DNA of 39,265 bases from Chloroflexota bacterium (GCA_022824865.1 JAJDZD010000031.1:1-39265), one strand, 5' to 3'; shown: positions 1-8,287, numbered from the stretch's first letter. Program-made: numbers and translations. Notes: generated by a model not told the origin, from the sequence alone.

Positions 1-41
1 CCGCGACTACCCCCCCGCCCCGCCCCAAAACCCCGCCCCAC

Positions 42-94
42 GCTGTCTCGGCCCAGCCCGCCCCCCCGGGGGGGGGGGGCTGGCCTGAGACAGC
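42..94. repeat. Long GC-rich imperfect inverted repeat (hairpin)
   Basis: Arm 42-67 pairs with arm 69-94. Reading inward there are 8 perfect pairs (GCTGTCTC with GAGACAGC), a G-T wobble at 50/86, mismatches at 52/84 and 60/76, and otherwise C-G pairs, ending in a 7-C run facing a 12-G run. It lies 83 bases past the stop of the minus-strand lipoprotein gene, so it could end that operon, although no T-run follows directly on the minus strand. The rest of 1-176 is C-rich and holds no gene I can support. A palindromic repeat or an assembly fold-back are alternatives. Confidence 0.6.
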
Positions 95-176
95 TCCCCC
101 CTTCACCCCCCACCAATTTGCGCCGCCACCCCCCCGCCCGCGGCCCTTCCCTACGCCCGCCTCTTTCTCAGCAACA

Positions 177-788
177 TCACTGACGCTCGACGCGCGCAAA
201 CCTCAGCGACCACCGCGACCCGGTGTCACTGGACTGGATCTGGAGCGCAATTGCGGTCCTGACCGGACCAATCAAGGCGGTCCCGTCGTCCAGGGCGATC
301 TGCGCGGTTCCGCTTGCGACCGACTCCGGCTCACCGGACGGCGTCCGGCCGGCTTCAGGAGTCGCGTCCCTCGAATCGCCGCCAACCGAGCTCCAGGCAA
401 TCTGCACAATCCCGAAGTTGAGCGTCACGCTGAAGGTCACATAGAAGCTCTCGCCCCCCGGCAGCGACACGATCGAGCTCTCCGAACCCCGCCCGCGCCG
501 CGTTCGGCTCCCATCGCTCGCGACCTCCGTCGCATAGTCCGCCAGCGCATACGCCTGCGTCCGAATCGGCTGCCCGTCCGTCCCGGTGCCCGGCAGCGGC
601 GGCAGCGCGGGAACGGGCGTGGAGTCCGCGGTAGCACCCGGAGTCTCCGTGGGCGTTGGCTCAGGCGTGGGCGTCGAAGCTGGCGTGGCTGTCGGAAGCG
701 GCGCGGTCGTCTGCGAACTCCCCTGCTCGCACGCACCAAGGACAAGCCCGCCTGCCACAGCCGCCAGAACAACGCGCCGCGAAATCAC
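177..788 (-). CDS. Putative lipoprotein with Pro/Thr-rich linker
   Basis: 203 residues from a GTG start. The N-terminus is a lipoprotein signal: a twin-arginine start (ISRR), a hydrophobic stretch and a lipobox ending L-G-A-C, with lipidated Cys at residue 20. A low-complexity Pro/Thr/Ala/Glu linker spans about residues 25-65. The remaining ~135 residues look like a small beta-rich domain (repeated V/I-rich segments such as SFYVTFSVTLNFGIVQIAW) that I cannot assign. It is predicted to sit outside the membrane, tethered by lipid. It lies 33 bases after the SMP-30 gene and is probably the last gene of that operon. No clear Shine-Dalgarno precedes the GTG. Function unknown; the lipoprotein call is well supported, the role is not. 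Confidence 0.75.
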   Translation of the reverse strand: MISRRVVLAAVAGGLVLGACEQGSSQTTAPLPTATPASTPTPEPTPTETPGATADSTPVPALPPLPGTGTDGQPIRTQAYALADYATEVASDGSRTRRGRGSESSIVSLPGGESFYVTFSVTLNFGIVQIAWSSVGGDSRDATPEAGRTPSGEPESVASGTAQIALDDGTALIGPVRTAIALQIQSSDTGSRWSLRFARVERQ

Positions 789-821
789 CCCGGCACTTTG
801 GCCATCACCGACGATCGGCCC

Positions 822-1727
822 CTACCCCACCGGCGGATAGTGCAGCCGCCCCTGCCGCTCCGTCTCCACCCGCAGCAGGTACCCGCCGATGCTCGTCACG
901 TACAGGGTCGAGAGATCGGCCCCGCCGAACGTGCAGTTGGTCGGGTTCGCCACCGGCACGTCGTGCCGCTCGATCACCTCGCCGTCCGGCGTGAACACGT
1001 AGATCGACGACCCGGGCCCGCCCTGGTCCCAACCCGCCGTCGCCACGATATACCCGTCGGTGTCCAGGACCATGCCGTCGATGCCCCGGTGCGCGCCAAA
1101 GTCGTGCAGCACCGTCATCTCGCCCAGCGAGCCGTCCTCGTTCACCGGGTACGACCGTAGCTGCCGGTACTCGTCCTCGTTCCGACCGCTCTGCGCCACG
1201 AACAGCACCGAGTGGTCCAGCGAGAACAGCAACCCATTCGGACGCGTCGTATCGAACGTCACTCGGCTGGTCACCCACGACCCGTCATCCTGCGGATCCA
1301 GCCGGTACACCGAGTCATGGTCCAAATCCTTGTTCCCTCGATCCTCCGTCCACGGCCCCGCCGCGCCTTCGTAGTACGGGTCGGTGAACCAGATGCGGCC
1401 CACGTTGTCGATCGCCAGGTCGTTGGGAATGTTCAGCCGCTGCCCCTCGTACCCGTCCGTCAGCGCGGTTGTCGTCCCATCGTCGTTGTAGCGCACCACG
1501 CGCCGCGCGCCGCCCTCGCAGCCGTACAGCACGCCGCTGGGATCGAAAATCAGCCCGTTGCAGTAGTTGGTGCCCTCGCGGTAGACCGTCGACTCGCCCG
1601 TCGTGGGGTCGTAGCGCATGATTCGGCTCTGCTGGATGCTCGTGAACAGCAGCGCCTCACCGTCCCAGGCCGGCCCCTCGGTGACATTCCCGTACGGACC
1701 GTCCAGCTGCTCGAATTCCCAGGCCAT
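822..1727 (-). CDS. SMP-30/gluconolactonase family beta-propeller hydrolase
   Basis: 301 residues, usual length for SMP-30/gluconolactonase/LRE proteins, six-bladed propellers that hydrolyse sugar lactones using one divalent metal. Family marks are the early EGPAW (metal-binding Glu), NGL in the second blade, the signature NDLAIDNVGRIWFTDPYY near residue 105, an RPNGL segment and GIDGMVLDTDG (metal-binding Asp) near residue 220. I choose the ATG at 1727 because AGGGAG lies about 6 bases upstream; the GTG one codon earlier is too close to it. It follows a Gfo/Idh/MocA dehydrogenase gene by 59 bases. A dehydrogenase that makes a lactone next to a lactonase that opens it is a classic sugar-oxidation pairing, though the substrate cannot be told from sequence. 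Confidence 0.88.
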   Translation of the reverse strand: MAWEFEQLDGPYGNVTEGPAWDGEALLFTSIQQSRIMRYDPTTGESTVYREGTNYCNGLIFDPSGVLYGCEGGARRVVRYNDDGTTTALTDGYEGQRLNIPNDLAIDNVGRIWFTDPYYEGAAGPWTEDRGNKDLDHDSVYRLDPQDDGSWVTSRVTFDTTRPNGLLFSLDHSVLFVAQSGRNEDEYRQLRSYPVNEDGSLGEMTVLHDFGAHRGIDGMVLDTDGYIVATAGWDQGGPGSSIYVFTPDGEVIERHDVPVANPTNCTFGGADLSTLYVTSIGGYLLRVETERQGRLHYPPVG

Positions 1728-1786
1728 CACACGCTCCCTTGTGATCTACCAGCCGCGTCAGACTGATCGAACCATAGCCGCCGGAC

Positions 1787-2800
1787 CTACTGTCCCGTAA
1801 CTAGATTCCCGCTATCCGCCGCGTCCCGCGCCAGCAGAGTCCATCGATGCGACGCAATCACGTCGTCAGCCGTAATCGCGAGGTCCGTCTCGCCCCGCGC
1901 GGCGGCAATAAAGTCCTGCGCCAGCGCGTTCGGCGCGTCCGCCGTCGGCGTATCCAGCGACGGCCCCTCGAAGTCCGTCAGCGTCCGCTGCTTCCCGCCA
2001 TAGTCGATGGTGCAAGAGTCTTCTGCCGTCGTCCGGATTTCTATGGACCCTTCGGTCCCCTCGATCAGCATCCGGCAGTCGCCGTGATACGGCGCGCTGT
2101 CCGGCGTCAGCCACGAGGCCCGCAGAAACGCCGACCCGCCGTCCGCTAGCCGCAGCCAAACCTCCGCGTGATCCGCAAACGTCGGGTACTCGGCGAAACG
2201 CGTGGCCCCGTGCTGCGCCGCCACGCCCGTCGGCTCGCTCCCGTGCAGCCAGCGCACCGCGTCAACGTCGTGAATGCACAGGTCCAACAGCGCCCCGCCA
2301 TTCAAGTCGCGATCGAAAAACCAGCCCGGCCGCCGCGCCGGCCCGCACTTGTGCGGCCGCTGCGCCATCGACGACACCACCTGTCCGATCTCGCCCGCCT
2401 CGATCGCCCGCTTGGCCGCCAGGTACGGACCGCTGAACCGCAGCGTCAACGCGCAACTCAGCGCCGCCTCGCCCTGCGCCGCGGCCTCCAGCCGGTCCAG
2501 GTCGTCCAGCGTCGTCACCGCCGGCTTATCCAGCAGCACGCTCACCCCTGCCTCCAGGCAGGCCACCGCCACGTCGCCCTTCTCGTTGTTGATCGGCGCC
2601 AGCGCCGCCGCGTCGATCGATCCGTCCAGCAACCTCCGGTAATCCTCGATACCTGGAACCCCGAATGCCGCCGCCGTCTCCTCGCGCACCGAGTCTTCCG
2701 CCTCCGCCACCGCCACCAGTTCCACGCCGTCCTCGGCAATGAGCTGCCGCGTAATCCCCAGCACGTGCCCGTGCTGCGCGCCGATGATTGCCAGTCGCAC
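1787..2800 (-). CDS. Gfo/Idh/MocA family oxidoreductase
   Basis: 337 residues from a GTG start with AAGGAG about 10 bases upstream. The N-terminal Rossmann fold begins RLAIIGAQHGH; the usual GxGxxG is replaced by GAQHGH, a variant also present in the paralogue at 22293-23321. The active-site EKP motif reads DKP (LLDKPAVTTLDD, about residue 93), keeping Lys. The C-terminal half has GGALLDLCIHDVDAVRWLHG, with the conserved Asp and the catalytic His. The family uses NAD(P) to oxidise or reduce sugars, inositols and related polyols. It lies 29 bases after the SRPBCC gene and 59 before the SMP-30 gene. Substrate unknown. Confidence 0.9.
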   Translation of the reverse strand: MRLAIIGAQHGHVLGITRQLIAEDGVELVAVAEAEDSVREETAAAFGVPGIEDYRRLLDGSIDAAALAPINNEKGDVAVACLEAGVSVLLDKPAVTTLDDLDRLEAAAQGEAALSCALTLRFSGPYLAAKRAIEAGEIGQVVSSMAQRPHKCGPARRPGWFFDRDLNGGALLDLCIHDVDAVRWLHGSEPTGVAAQHGATRFAEYPTFADHAEVWLRLADGGSAFLRASWLTPDSAPYHGDCRMLIEGTEGSIEIRTTAEDSCTIDYGGKQRTLTDFEGPSLDTPTADAPNALAQDFIAAARGETDLAITADDVIASHRWTLLARDAADSGNLVTGQ

Positions 2801-2829
2801 TGCTCAGCGGCTCCTTTGCATCTGAAGGC

Positions 2830-3288
2830 TCACGAATCTTCCCCGCTGCCGAACATCGCCGTCAGCGTCTGCCTGCGGTAGTCGAAAATCCGCTCCACGT
2901 CCCGGCGCACCACCAACCAGTTGGCCAGCGCGCCGCCCCACACAGCGTATTCCACCCGGTCCCCGGCCAGCGTCCCGCCGTCCTGTTCGACGAACGTGTG
3001 CTCGTGGATCCACTGCCGGTAGGGACCCTTCACCTGCACGTCCGCGAACCGGTGCGGCGGCGCCCACTCCGTAATCTCGCTCCGCCACCGCAGCGGAATC
3101 CCCCGAAACCGCAACCGGTAATCGATCAACGTCCCCGGCCGCATCTCGATCGGCCTCGGCGTCACCACGCTGAACTTCAACCACGGCGGCGTAATCACCT
3201 CCAGGTTCGAGGCGTCCGAGAAGAACTCAAAGACCTCATCCAGCGGCCGCGGCAGCCAAACGCTCGACTCGTGCACAAACGTCTTCAC
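2830..3288 (-). CDS. SRPBCC-fold ligand-binding protein
   Basis: 152 residues. The GTG at 3288 is preceded by GGAGG with a 7-base spacer, and the protein then begins at the fold's first strand (KTFVHESSVWLPRPLDEVF). The pattern of strand 1, the LDEVFEFFSDASNLEVITPPWL helix pair, the FRGIPLRWRSEI strands, HRFADVQVKGPYRQWIHEHTF and the final amphipathic helix (NWLVVRRDVERIFDYRRQTL) is that of the START/polyketide-cyclase (SRPBCC) fold. This fold binds hydrophobic or aromatic ligands. Small stand-alone members of this type are common but rarely characterised. It sits between the DegT aminotransferase (51 bases upstream) and the second Gfo/Idh/MocA gene. A role in the operon's pathway is inference from position only. 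Confidence 0.82.
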   Translation of the reverse strand: MKTFVHESSVWLPRPLDEVFEFFSDASNLEVITPPWLKFSVVTPRPIEMRPGTLIDYRLRFRGIPLRWRSEITEWAPPHRFADVQVKGPYRQWIHEHTFVEQDGGTLAGDRVEYAVWGGALANWLVVRRDVERIFDYRRQTLTAMFGSGEDS

Positions 3289-3339
3289 TTCGCTGCCTCC
3301 AGGCCACCCGGGCGGGCCGAATCGGCCCACACGACCAAC

Positions 3340-4590
3340 CTAGCGGCGCGCCAGGAACGCAGCCGTCGTCTTCCTCACCGTCGAAACGATGGTCTCCACC
3401 GCCGCCTCGCTGATGTTCGGCGTCATCTGCAAGGCCACGCCGCGACCCATGATGTCCTCGCCGCGCGGGCACACCACCTGCGTGTAGTCCATCGGCGTCT
3501 CGCGTTCGAAGTCGAACGGGAACCGGCTCTCGCCGTAGCCGTGCGGCCCCGCCAGGAACGGGTTGCGGTACAGCGGACCCTCGCGGCCCGACCCGACGTA
3601 CGGTCCGCCCAGCGGCACCCCCGCCCGGCCGACCTCCTCGGCGAAGTCCCAGGCCGAACACCCCAGCGTGTCGGTATCCAGCGTGAAGCCCAGCACCCAA
3701 TACGTATGCCGGTCGCCGGGCCGCACCCGCTGCGGCGTGATCTCGTCCATGTCGGACAGCCCGTCGATAATCGCCTCGGCCGTCGCGATTTTTCGCTCGA
3801 TGTACCCGTCCACCTTCTCCAGTTGCGTGCGCAGCACCGCCGCCATCAGGTCGCCCATCTTGTAATTCGGTGCCAGGAAGTAGTTGGCGTAGGGCATTCC
3901 GTGCAGCGGGCCGTTGTCGCGCGGCAGCGCACCGTCGCGGAACAGGATGGCGCGTTCCCACAGCGCCTCGTCGTTCGTCAGCACCACCCCGCCGGTGCCC
4001 GCCGACAGGTGCTTTCCGCCGAAACTGAACCCGCCGATATCGCCGACCGTCCCTACGACCCGCCCTTGCGACTCGGCGAAGTGCGCCTGGCAACTGTCCT
4101 CGATCAGCGCCAGTCCGTGCCGATCGGCAATCGCCTGCAGCGCGTTCATATCGCACGGGTTGCCGAACAGGTGCACGGCCATGATGGCCCGCGTGCGCGG
4201 CGTGATCTTGGCTTCCACGTCCGCCGGATCCAGCGTGTAGGTGTCGTCCACGTCGGCGAACACCGGCACGCAGTTGTGCAGGATCGCCCCGATGATCGAC
4301 CCGCCCGCAGTCCACGGCGAAACGATGATCTCGCTGCCCGGCTCCGGGTTCAGCGCCCCGATGCACACGTGCATGGCCGCCGTGCCCGAACTGGCCGTCA
4401 CCGCGTGCTTCGCCCCGTGGCGCGCCGCAAACGCCTCCTCGAACTCCACCACCTTCGGCCCCAGCCCCACGTGACCCGACCGCAGCACCTCCGCCACCTC
4501 CGCTATGTCGTCATCCCCGAAGTCGTGGGTCGCCCCCAGGTCCAGCATCGCCGCCCGGTCCCCCGTCTGCGCCGCCGCTCGCTCGTTCAT
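3340..4590 (-). CDS. DegT/DnrJ/EryC1/StrS family PLP-dependent aminotransferase
   Basis: 416 residues, normal for the fold-type I sugar aminotransferases that transfer an amino group from Glu/Gln to a keto-sugar or keto-cyclitol. Diagnostic segments are LRSGHVGLGPKVVEFEEAFA, the PLP phosphate-binding SSGTAAMHV (about 67-75), ALIEDSCQAH with the pyridine-binding Asp165, and FSFGGKHLSAGTGG with the Schiff-base Lys193 in the typical GK-x-L setting. Its ATG overlaps the upstream amidohydrolase stop by four bases (ATGA), so the two are translationally coupled. With two Gfo/Idh/MocA dehydrogenases in the operon, oxidation then transamination of a ring hydroxyl is the simplest reading, as in aminocyclitol or amino-sugar routes. 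The substrate is not deducible. Confidence 0.92.
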   Translation of the reverse strand: MNERAAAQTGDRAAMLDLGATHDFGDDDIAEVAEVLRSGHVGLGPKVVEFEEAFAARHGAKHAVTASSGTAAMHVCIGALNPEPGSEIIVSPWTAGGSIIGAILHNCVPVFADVDDTYTLDPADVEAKITPRTRAIMAVHLFGNPCDMNALQAIADRHGLALIEDSCQAHFAESQGRVVGTVGDIGGFSFGGKHLSAGTGGVVLTNDEALWERAILFRDGALPRDNGPLHGMPYANYFLAPNYKMGDLMAAVLRTQLEKVDGYIERKIATAEAIIDGLSDMDEITPQRVRPGDRHTYWVLGFTLDTDTLGCSAWDFAEEVGRAGVPLGGPYVGSGREGPLYRNPFLAGPHGYGESRFPFDFERETPMDYTQVVCPRGEDIMGRGVALQMTPNISEAAVETIVSTVRKTTAAFLARR

Positions 4591-5363
4591 GCCGCTCCCC
4601 CTTTTGACGGATCGTCCAGCCGCAGCAGACGGATCGCATTCAACCCCAGGATCTTCTCCTTGGCCCGCCGCGGAATGTCCGCCGTCACGACCTTCGCAAT
4701 CTGCTGCCGCGCGTCCATCAGCGCCATGTCCGAGCCGTACAGCACCTTGTCCTCGCCCGCCCGCTCCACGTTGAACTCGGTGGCCCCAAGCGTCGTGCGC
4801 GAGCTACAGGTCTCCATGTAGACGTTCGGCAGCGTGCGCGCTGTCTCCGCGGCGTCCGCGTCCACCGCCCCCGCCGTGTGCGCCATCACCCAGCGCACGT
4901 TGGGAAAGCGATCGCTCAGCGCCGTAAACCGCCCCTCGATCGTCGTCCCCGGCGGATCGAATGGGTACGTCGCGTGACACATCACCGCCATCTCTTGCTC
5001 GTCCACCCACTCGTAGATCGGAAAGTACGCCGGATCGTCGTTGGGACGTCCGAAGTAGTCCGGATAGATCTTCACGTAAGCCATGCCCAGCCCATGCACG
5101 GCCCGCTCCAGTTCCCGCACCGCCTCCTCGGGATAGTGCGGCGTCGCAAAGGCCACGCCGATAAACCTGTCCGGCGCCCGTTTCACGTACTCCATCACCA
5201 GGTCGTTGCCGCGACGGGCATCGCCGAACCAGATGCAGTTGATACAGGTCCGGTCCACCCCCGCCGCATCCATCACCTTCAGGTACAGGTCGCAGTCTGC
5301 GTCCACCCCGTAGCGGCCCCAGCTACCGGCGTGGCTATGAAAGTCGATGACCGGGCTATCCAT
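4587..5363 (-). CDS. Amidohydrolase family 2 (TIM-barrel metal hydrolase/decarboxylase)
   Basis: 258 residues from the ATG at 5363, giving MDSPVIDFHSHAG. The start lies inside the end of the upstream gene (8-base overlap), implying translational coupling. Metal-site motifs are all present: the N-terminal D-F-H-S-H (HxH), a His in VMCHATYPF (about 137), a His in RWVMAHTAGA (about 170) and Asp in VLYGSDMAL near the C-terminal end. This is the amidohydrolase-2 (PF04909-like) pattern of ACMSD-type decarboxylases and lactone hydrolases. Directly upstream is a paralogue of similar size that has lost these residues. Exact reaction unknown; the fold call is firm. Confidence 0.9.
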   Translation of the reverse strand: MDSPVIDFHSHAGSWGRYGVDADCDLYLKVMDAAGVDRTCINCIWFGDARRGNDLVMEYVKRAPDRFIGVAFATPHYPEEAVRELERAVHGLGMAYVKIYPDYFGRPNDDPAYFPIYEWVDEQEMAVMCHATYPFDPPGTTIEGRFTALSDRFPNVRWVMAHTAGAVDADAAETARTLPNVYMETCSSRTTLGATEFNVERAGEDKVLYGSDMALMDARQQIAKVVTADIPRRAKEKILGLNAIRLLRLDDPSKGGAA

Positions 5364-6150
5364 CAGACGACATCCCCAGCAGGCGTTCAAGGTTGCCCCC
5401 GCAGACCGCCCGCAGGTCGGCCTCGTTCAGCCCCAACCGGTGCAGGTGATACAGCTGCGGCGCGATGGCCTGCTCCGGAAATCGCGACCCGTACAGCACC
5501 CGCCCCGCCCCCACGATCTCCAGCAGCCGCGCAATCCCGTCCACGATCACGTACCTCGAAACCTCAATCGACAGGTTCGGCAGGCTCCGCAGCAGCGGCG
5601 GTGCCCACGAGGCCTGCACATAGTGCACCTCGCACAGCACTACGTGCAGGTCGGGGAACTGGAGCACCGTCTCGTGAACCGCGTGCGGGTCCAGGTCGTC
5701 GCCGTCGTGCCAGTTCGCCTCGTAGCTGGCCGGCAGCCACAGCGGGATACCGCGCGCCGACAGCCACTCCAGCCACTCCCCCACCACCCACGACCTGAAC
5801 GGATAGTGGTGCAGCGTCGGGACCATCCGCACCGCCCGCACGCCGGCCGCCTCGATCTGCGCCGCGGTCGCGTCCAGGTCGTCGAAGGTCGGATTGCAGA
5901 CGAACTGCGGAACCAGCCGCGACTCGTCGCCAATCGTCTCCAGTAGCCCCGCGTTGCCCTCCGCCGAGTCGAACGCCGCCGCGTGCGGCGCATACACCAG
6001 CGCCCGCTCCACCCCGGCCCGGTCCATCTCCGCCAGCAACCCCGCCGCGTCATCCACCGCCACCCGCCGGTCATGCCGCCGCCCCAGCGCCGCGTTCGCA
6101 TCAAACGCCGGAACCTCCGGCCGAAAGTCCAGGTCAACCGCCGATGTCAT
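5356..6150 (-). CDS. Amidohydrolase-2-like protein with degenerate metal site
   Basis: 264 residues from the ATG at 6150, which has AGGAG nine bases upstream; a TTG three codons earlier is less likely. Length and landmarks match amidohydrolase family 2 (DRAGVERALVYAP, GVRAVRMVPTLHHYPF, LHVVLCEVHYV, GRVLYGSRFPE, NLERLLG). The catalytic positions are altered: the HxH position reads FDANAALG, the late His position reads CEVHY with no matching His, and the GSD-x-P Asp is replaced in GSRFPE. It is probably not a canonical metal hydrolase. It is translated in 8-base overlap with the canonical amidohydrolase downstream, so the pair may form a heteromer with one active and one structural subunit; that is inference. 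The gene lies 12 bases after the Gfo/Idh/MocA gene. Confidence 0.82.
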   Translation of the reverse strand: MTSAVDLDFRPEVPAFDANAALGRRHDRRVAVDDAAGLLAEMDRAGVERALVYAPHAAAFDSAEGNAGLLETIGDESRLVPQFVCNPTFDDLDATAAQIEAAGVRAVRMVPTLHHYPFRSWVVGEWLEWLSARGIPLWLPASYEANWHDGDDLDPHAVHETVLQFPDLHVVLCEVHYVQASWAPPLLRSLPNLSIEVSRYVIVDGIARLLEIVGAGRVLYGSRFPEQAIAPQLYHLHRLGLNEADLRAVCGGNLERLLGMSSDG

Positions 6151-6162
6151 TGCCGGCAACTC

Positions 6163-7299
6163 CTACCCGGCGCCCCGCGCCGAGTCCGCCGCCCACACGT
6201 CTAGCGGGTTCTCGCGAACCGTCATCGGTAAATCCACCCGCGCCCGTCGCCTGTGCGACTCCCAGGCCGCGTGCATCATTTCCATCGCCGCCCGGCCTTC
6301 GCGCCCGCTCGACTCGGGCTCCCGGTCCTCCTGGATCGCCTCCCACAAGTCCCGGAACATGATGCCCTGCAGCCGGTCGCGAGCCTCCGCCTTGGTTAGC
6401 GGATAACCGGTCGGCGCGTCTTCCGAGGGCATCGGCACGTGCTCCCACTGGTGGTTGTACACCGGCGACATGTGCGAGCCGTAGTGCCGGAACAGCCGCG
6501 TGTCCACGCTCTGTCGCAGCGCGTAGCGCCCCTGCGTACCGAAGATGTCCAGCCCGTACGAGCGGTCGTCGTTGTCCGCCTCCATCCAGAAGTTGATGCT
6601 GATATTGATGCCGCCCGCCGCCCCGTACGTCGCGAACATCCGCTCTCCCATCACCGTGCCGCTGTCCACGTGCTTACCGTGAATCTCCGTGCTGGGCCTA
6701 ATGTCCGCCGCCGTCGCCTCGCGCCCGCCCACCGTCACGTGCCCATGCGCCCACTCCACGTCCGGCGCGAACACCCGCGACCAGTCCGCGATGTGCGTAC
6801 CCATCTCCGTCATCTCGGTGGCCGACGGACGCGCCCCCTTGTTATAGGCCTGGATCGCGAACACTTCGCCGATGTCGCCCGACGCGATCAGGTGCCGCAC
6901 CAGACCGTTGTAGCCGCTGGCCCGCTTGATGTGATTGATCGCCAGCTTTACGCCGTTGCGGTCGCAGGCTTCGACCATCGCGTCACACTCGGCCAGCGAC
7001 AGCGCCATCGGCTTCTCGCAAAACACATGGCAGCCGGCTTCAGCCGCGGCAATCGTGGCCGGCGCGTGAAACGACCCGTGCGTCGTTACGAACACCACGT
7101 CCGGGCGCGTCTTCTCATACAACTCGTCCCAGGATTCGTAGACGTCGTCCGTCCCCCAGGCCTGCCGGTATCGTTCGCGAGCCTCCGGACTGATATCGCA
7201 GCCGCCCACCACCCGCGCGCCCAACTCCTGCACCGCCGCCCGTGTGTGGTTATGCCCCATGCCCCCGCACCCCACCACCGCGATTCTTGGCTCAGCCAT
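6163..7299 (-). CDS. Gfo/Idh/MocA family oxidoreductase, first gene of operon
   Basis: 378 residues from the ATG at 7299, chosen over a GTG four codons upstream because GGGGTGGTG lies just before it. The N-terminus has a canonical NAD(P) site (RIAVVGCGGMGHNH), then HVFCEKPMALSLAECD with the catalytic EKP Lys (about 98), NGVKLAINHIKR and TEMGTHIADWSRVF with the catalytic His. The C-terminal domain is longer than in the other paralogues here and includes a GINISINFWMEAD sheet and EGRAAMEMMHAAWESHRRRARVDLPM. It is the first gene of the minus-strand operon, with a -10-like TAGACT 36 bases upstream. It is predicted to carry out an NAD(P)-dependent oxidation or reduction of a sugar or cyclitol. Confidence 0.92.
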   Translation of the reverse strand: MAEPRIAVVGCGGMGHNHTRAAVQELGARVVGGCDISPEARERYRQAWGTDDVYESWDELYEKTRPDVVFVTTHGSFHAPATIAAAEAGCHVFCEKPMALSLAECDAMVEACDRNGVKLAINHIKRASGYNGLVRHLIASGDIGEVFAIQAYNKGARPSATEMTEMGTHIADWSRVFAPDVEWAHGHVTVGGREATAADIRPSTEIHGKHVDSGTVMGERMFATYGAAGGINISINFWMEADNDDRSYGLDIFGTQGRYALRQSVDTRLFRHYGSHMSPVYNHQWEHVPMPSEDAPTGYPLTKAEARDRLQGIMFRDLWEAIQEDREPESSGREGRAAMEMMHAAWESHRRRARVDLPMTVRENPLDVWAADSARGAG

Positions 7300-7335
7300 C
7301 GTTGTCACCACCCCGCGTTAGCGCGCCGCACCAGG

Positions 7336-7341
7336 AGTCTA
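7336..7341 (-). promoter_or_regulatory. Candidate -10 element (TAGACT) of the 7299-177 operon
   Basis: The minus strand reads TAGACT 36 bases before the ATG at 7299. The same hexamer occurs 30 bases before the sulfatase start at 12863, and related hexamers precede other genes here. I see no good -35. Confidence 0.4.
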
Positions 7342-7465
7342 CGCCTGATGGAGCCTGCAAGACGACAGGGCTCGGACCGTTGTGAAGTTCGGTCAATTTG
7401 CCCACCCTCCATAACTGGACCATTAGTTGCCCAAGAAACAGATGAGGTGGGTGCGTTGCCGGCGG

Positions 7466-7494
7466 TTGTTGCCCTTTGGCGCGGGTGCTACGCT
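7466..7494 (+). promoter_or_regulatory. Candidate promoter for the membrane protein gene
   Basis: TTGTTG at 7466-7471, a 17-base spacer and TACGCT at 7489-7494, ending 61 bases before the ATG at 7556. It lies in the 256-base divergent gap 7300-7555, which holds no other gene I can support. Confidence 0.4.
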
Positions 7495-7555
7495 CGCCAA
7501 CAGGCGTCAAGTGGGCGTTAGAGACGCTGGGCTGATACTGAAGGGCGGATGAAGA

Positions 7556-8287
7556 ATGGCAACCCGGTACGCAGGGATTTCCTTGATCGTCGGTGTGATT
7601 CTCACCATCGTCTCCTCGTTGCTCCACCCCGGAATCGCCCTCATCAATCCCGTGGACCAAACCGATTTTTTGGCCGCCGTTGGCGCAATGGGCGATGCAC
7701 CCACCCTCTCGCATCTGATGACCATCCTGAATATTCTCGGGATGATGCTCACGAGCTTCGGTGTCTTGGCTCTCTTCCCGCTTGCCACCAGTCAAGGAGG
7801 GCTTAGCGGTACCTTCCTTAGGTTCGGAGTTTTCGTCTCGATCGTTGAATGGTGCAGCATTGTCGTCGGCTTGGGGATGCGGCACTACGTCGTCTACCTC
7901 GCGCAGCAAGCCGCCGCTGCGCCGGCCGGTTCCGAGCTACAGGCGTCCTTGCAGCAAAGCGCCCTCATGGTTCATACAAGTATGTCCGCGGTTCTCGTGG
8001 TATTCCTTACGCTCTTCCCGTTTGCCTCGTTCTTCCTCGGTGCCGGTCTGATCAGCCGCTTTCAGAACCTCAATGCAAATAAGATCGCCTCCTACGGACT
8101 TGCCCTGTTTGGACTTGGCGGACTTTTAATTTTCATCATAATCATGTTTGCAGGCGTGGAAGATCCTAATGGACTCCTCCTGGTCAACAACGTCTTCCTG
8201 TTCCTCGGTTCCATCTGCCTCCTGACCCTGGGTATCGGGATGTACAGGGGCCAGAGCGGCCTCGCCGAGGAAGGTGCCGCCAGCTAG
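7556..8287 (+). CDS. Six-helix integral membrane protein, unknown function
   Basis: 243 residues. Hydrophobic segments lie at about 7-28, 52-78, 87-107, 140-167, 180-200 and 208-226, giving roughly six membrane helices with short loops. The start is ATGGCAACC with a weak GGCGGATGAAG region upstream. The overall pattern resembles DUF4386-type proteins, but I see no diagnostic motif and do not assign a family. The gene is monocistronic: divergent from the oxidoreductase operon on the left, followed by a 279-base gap. Its codon use looks less C-rich than its neighbours, which may only reflect the hydrophobic composition. Confidence 0.8.
   Translation: MATRYAGISLIVGVILTIVSSLLHPGIALINPVDQTDFLAAVGAMGDAPTLSHLMTILNILGMMLTSFGVLALFPLATSQGGLSGTFLRFGVFVSIVEWCSIVVGLGMRHYVVYLAQQAAAAPAGSELQASLQQSALMVHTSMSAVLVVFLTLFPFASFFLGAGLISRFQNLNANKIASYGLALFGLGGLLIFIIIMFAGVEDPNGLLLVNNVFLFLGSICLLTLGIGMYRGQSGLAEEGAAS

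Noticed and set aside
437..772. 111-codon Arg-rich frame over the lipoprotein gene
   Set aside because: Shadow of the lipoprotein in another frame; the lipobox frame is the convincing one.
2788..4821. 677-codon Arg/His/Pro-rich plus-strand frame across the SRPBCC and DegT genes
   Set aside because: Antisense shadow with no ribosome site or motif; the minus-strand genes have complete family signatures.
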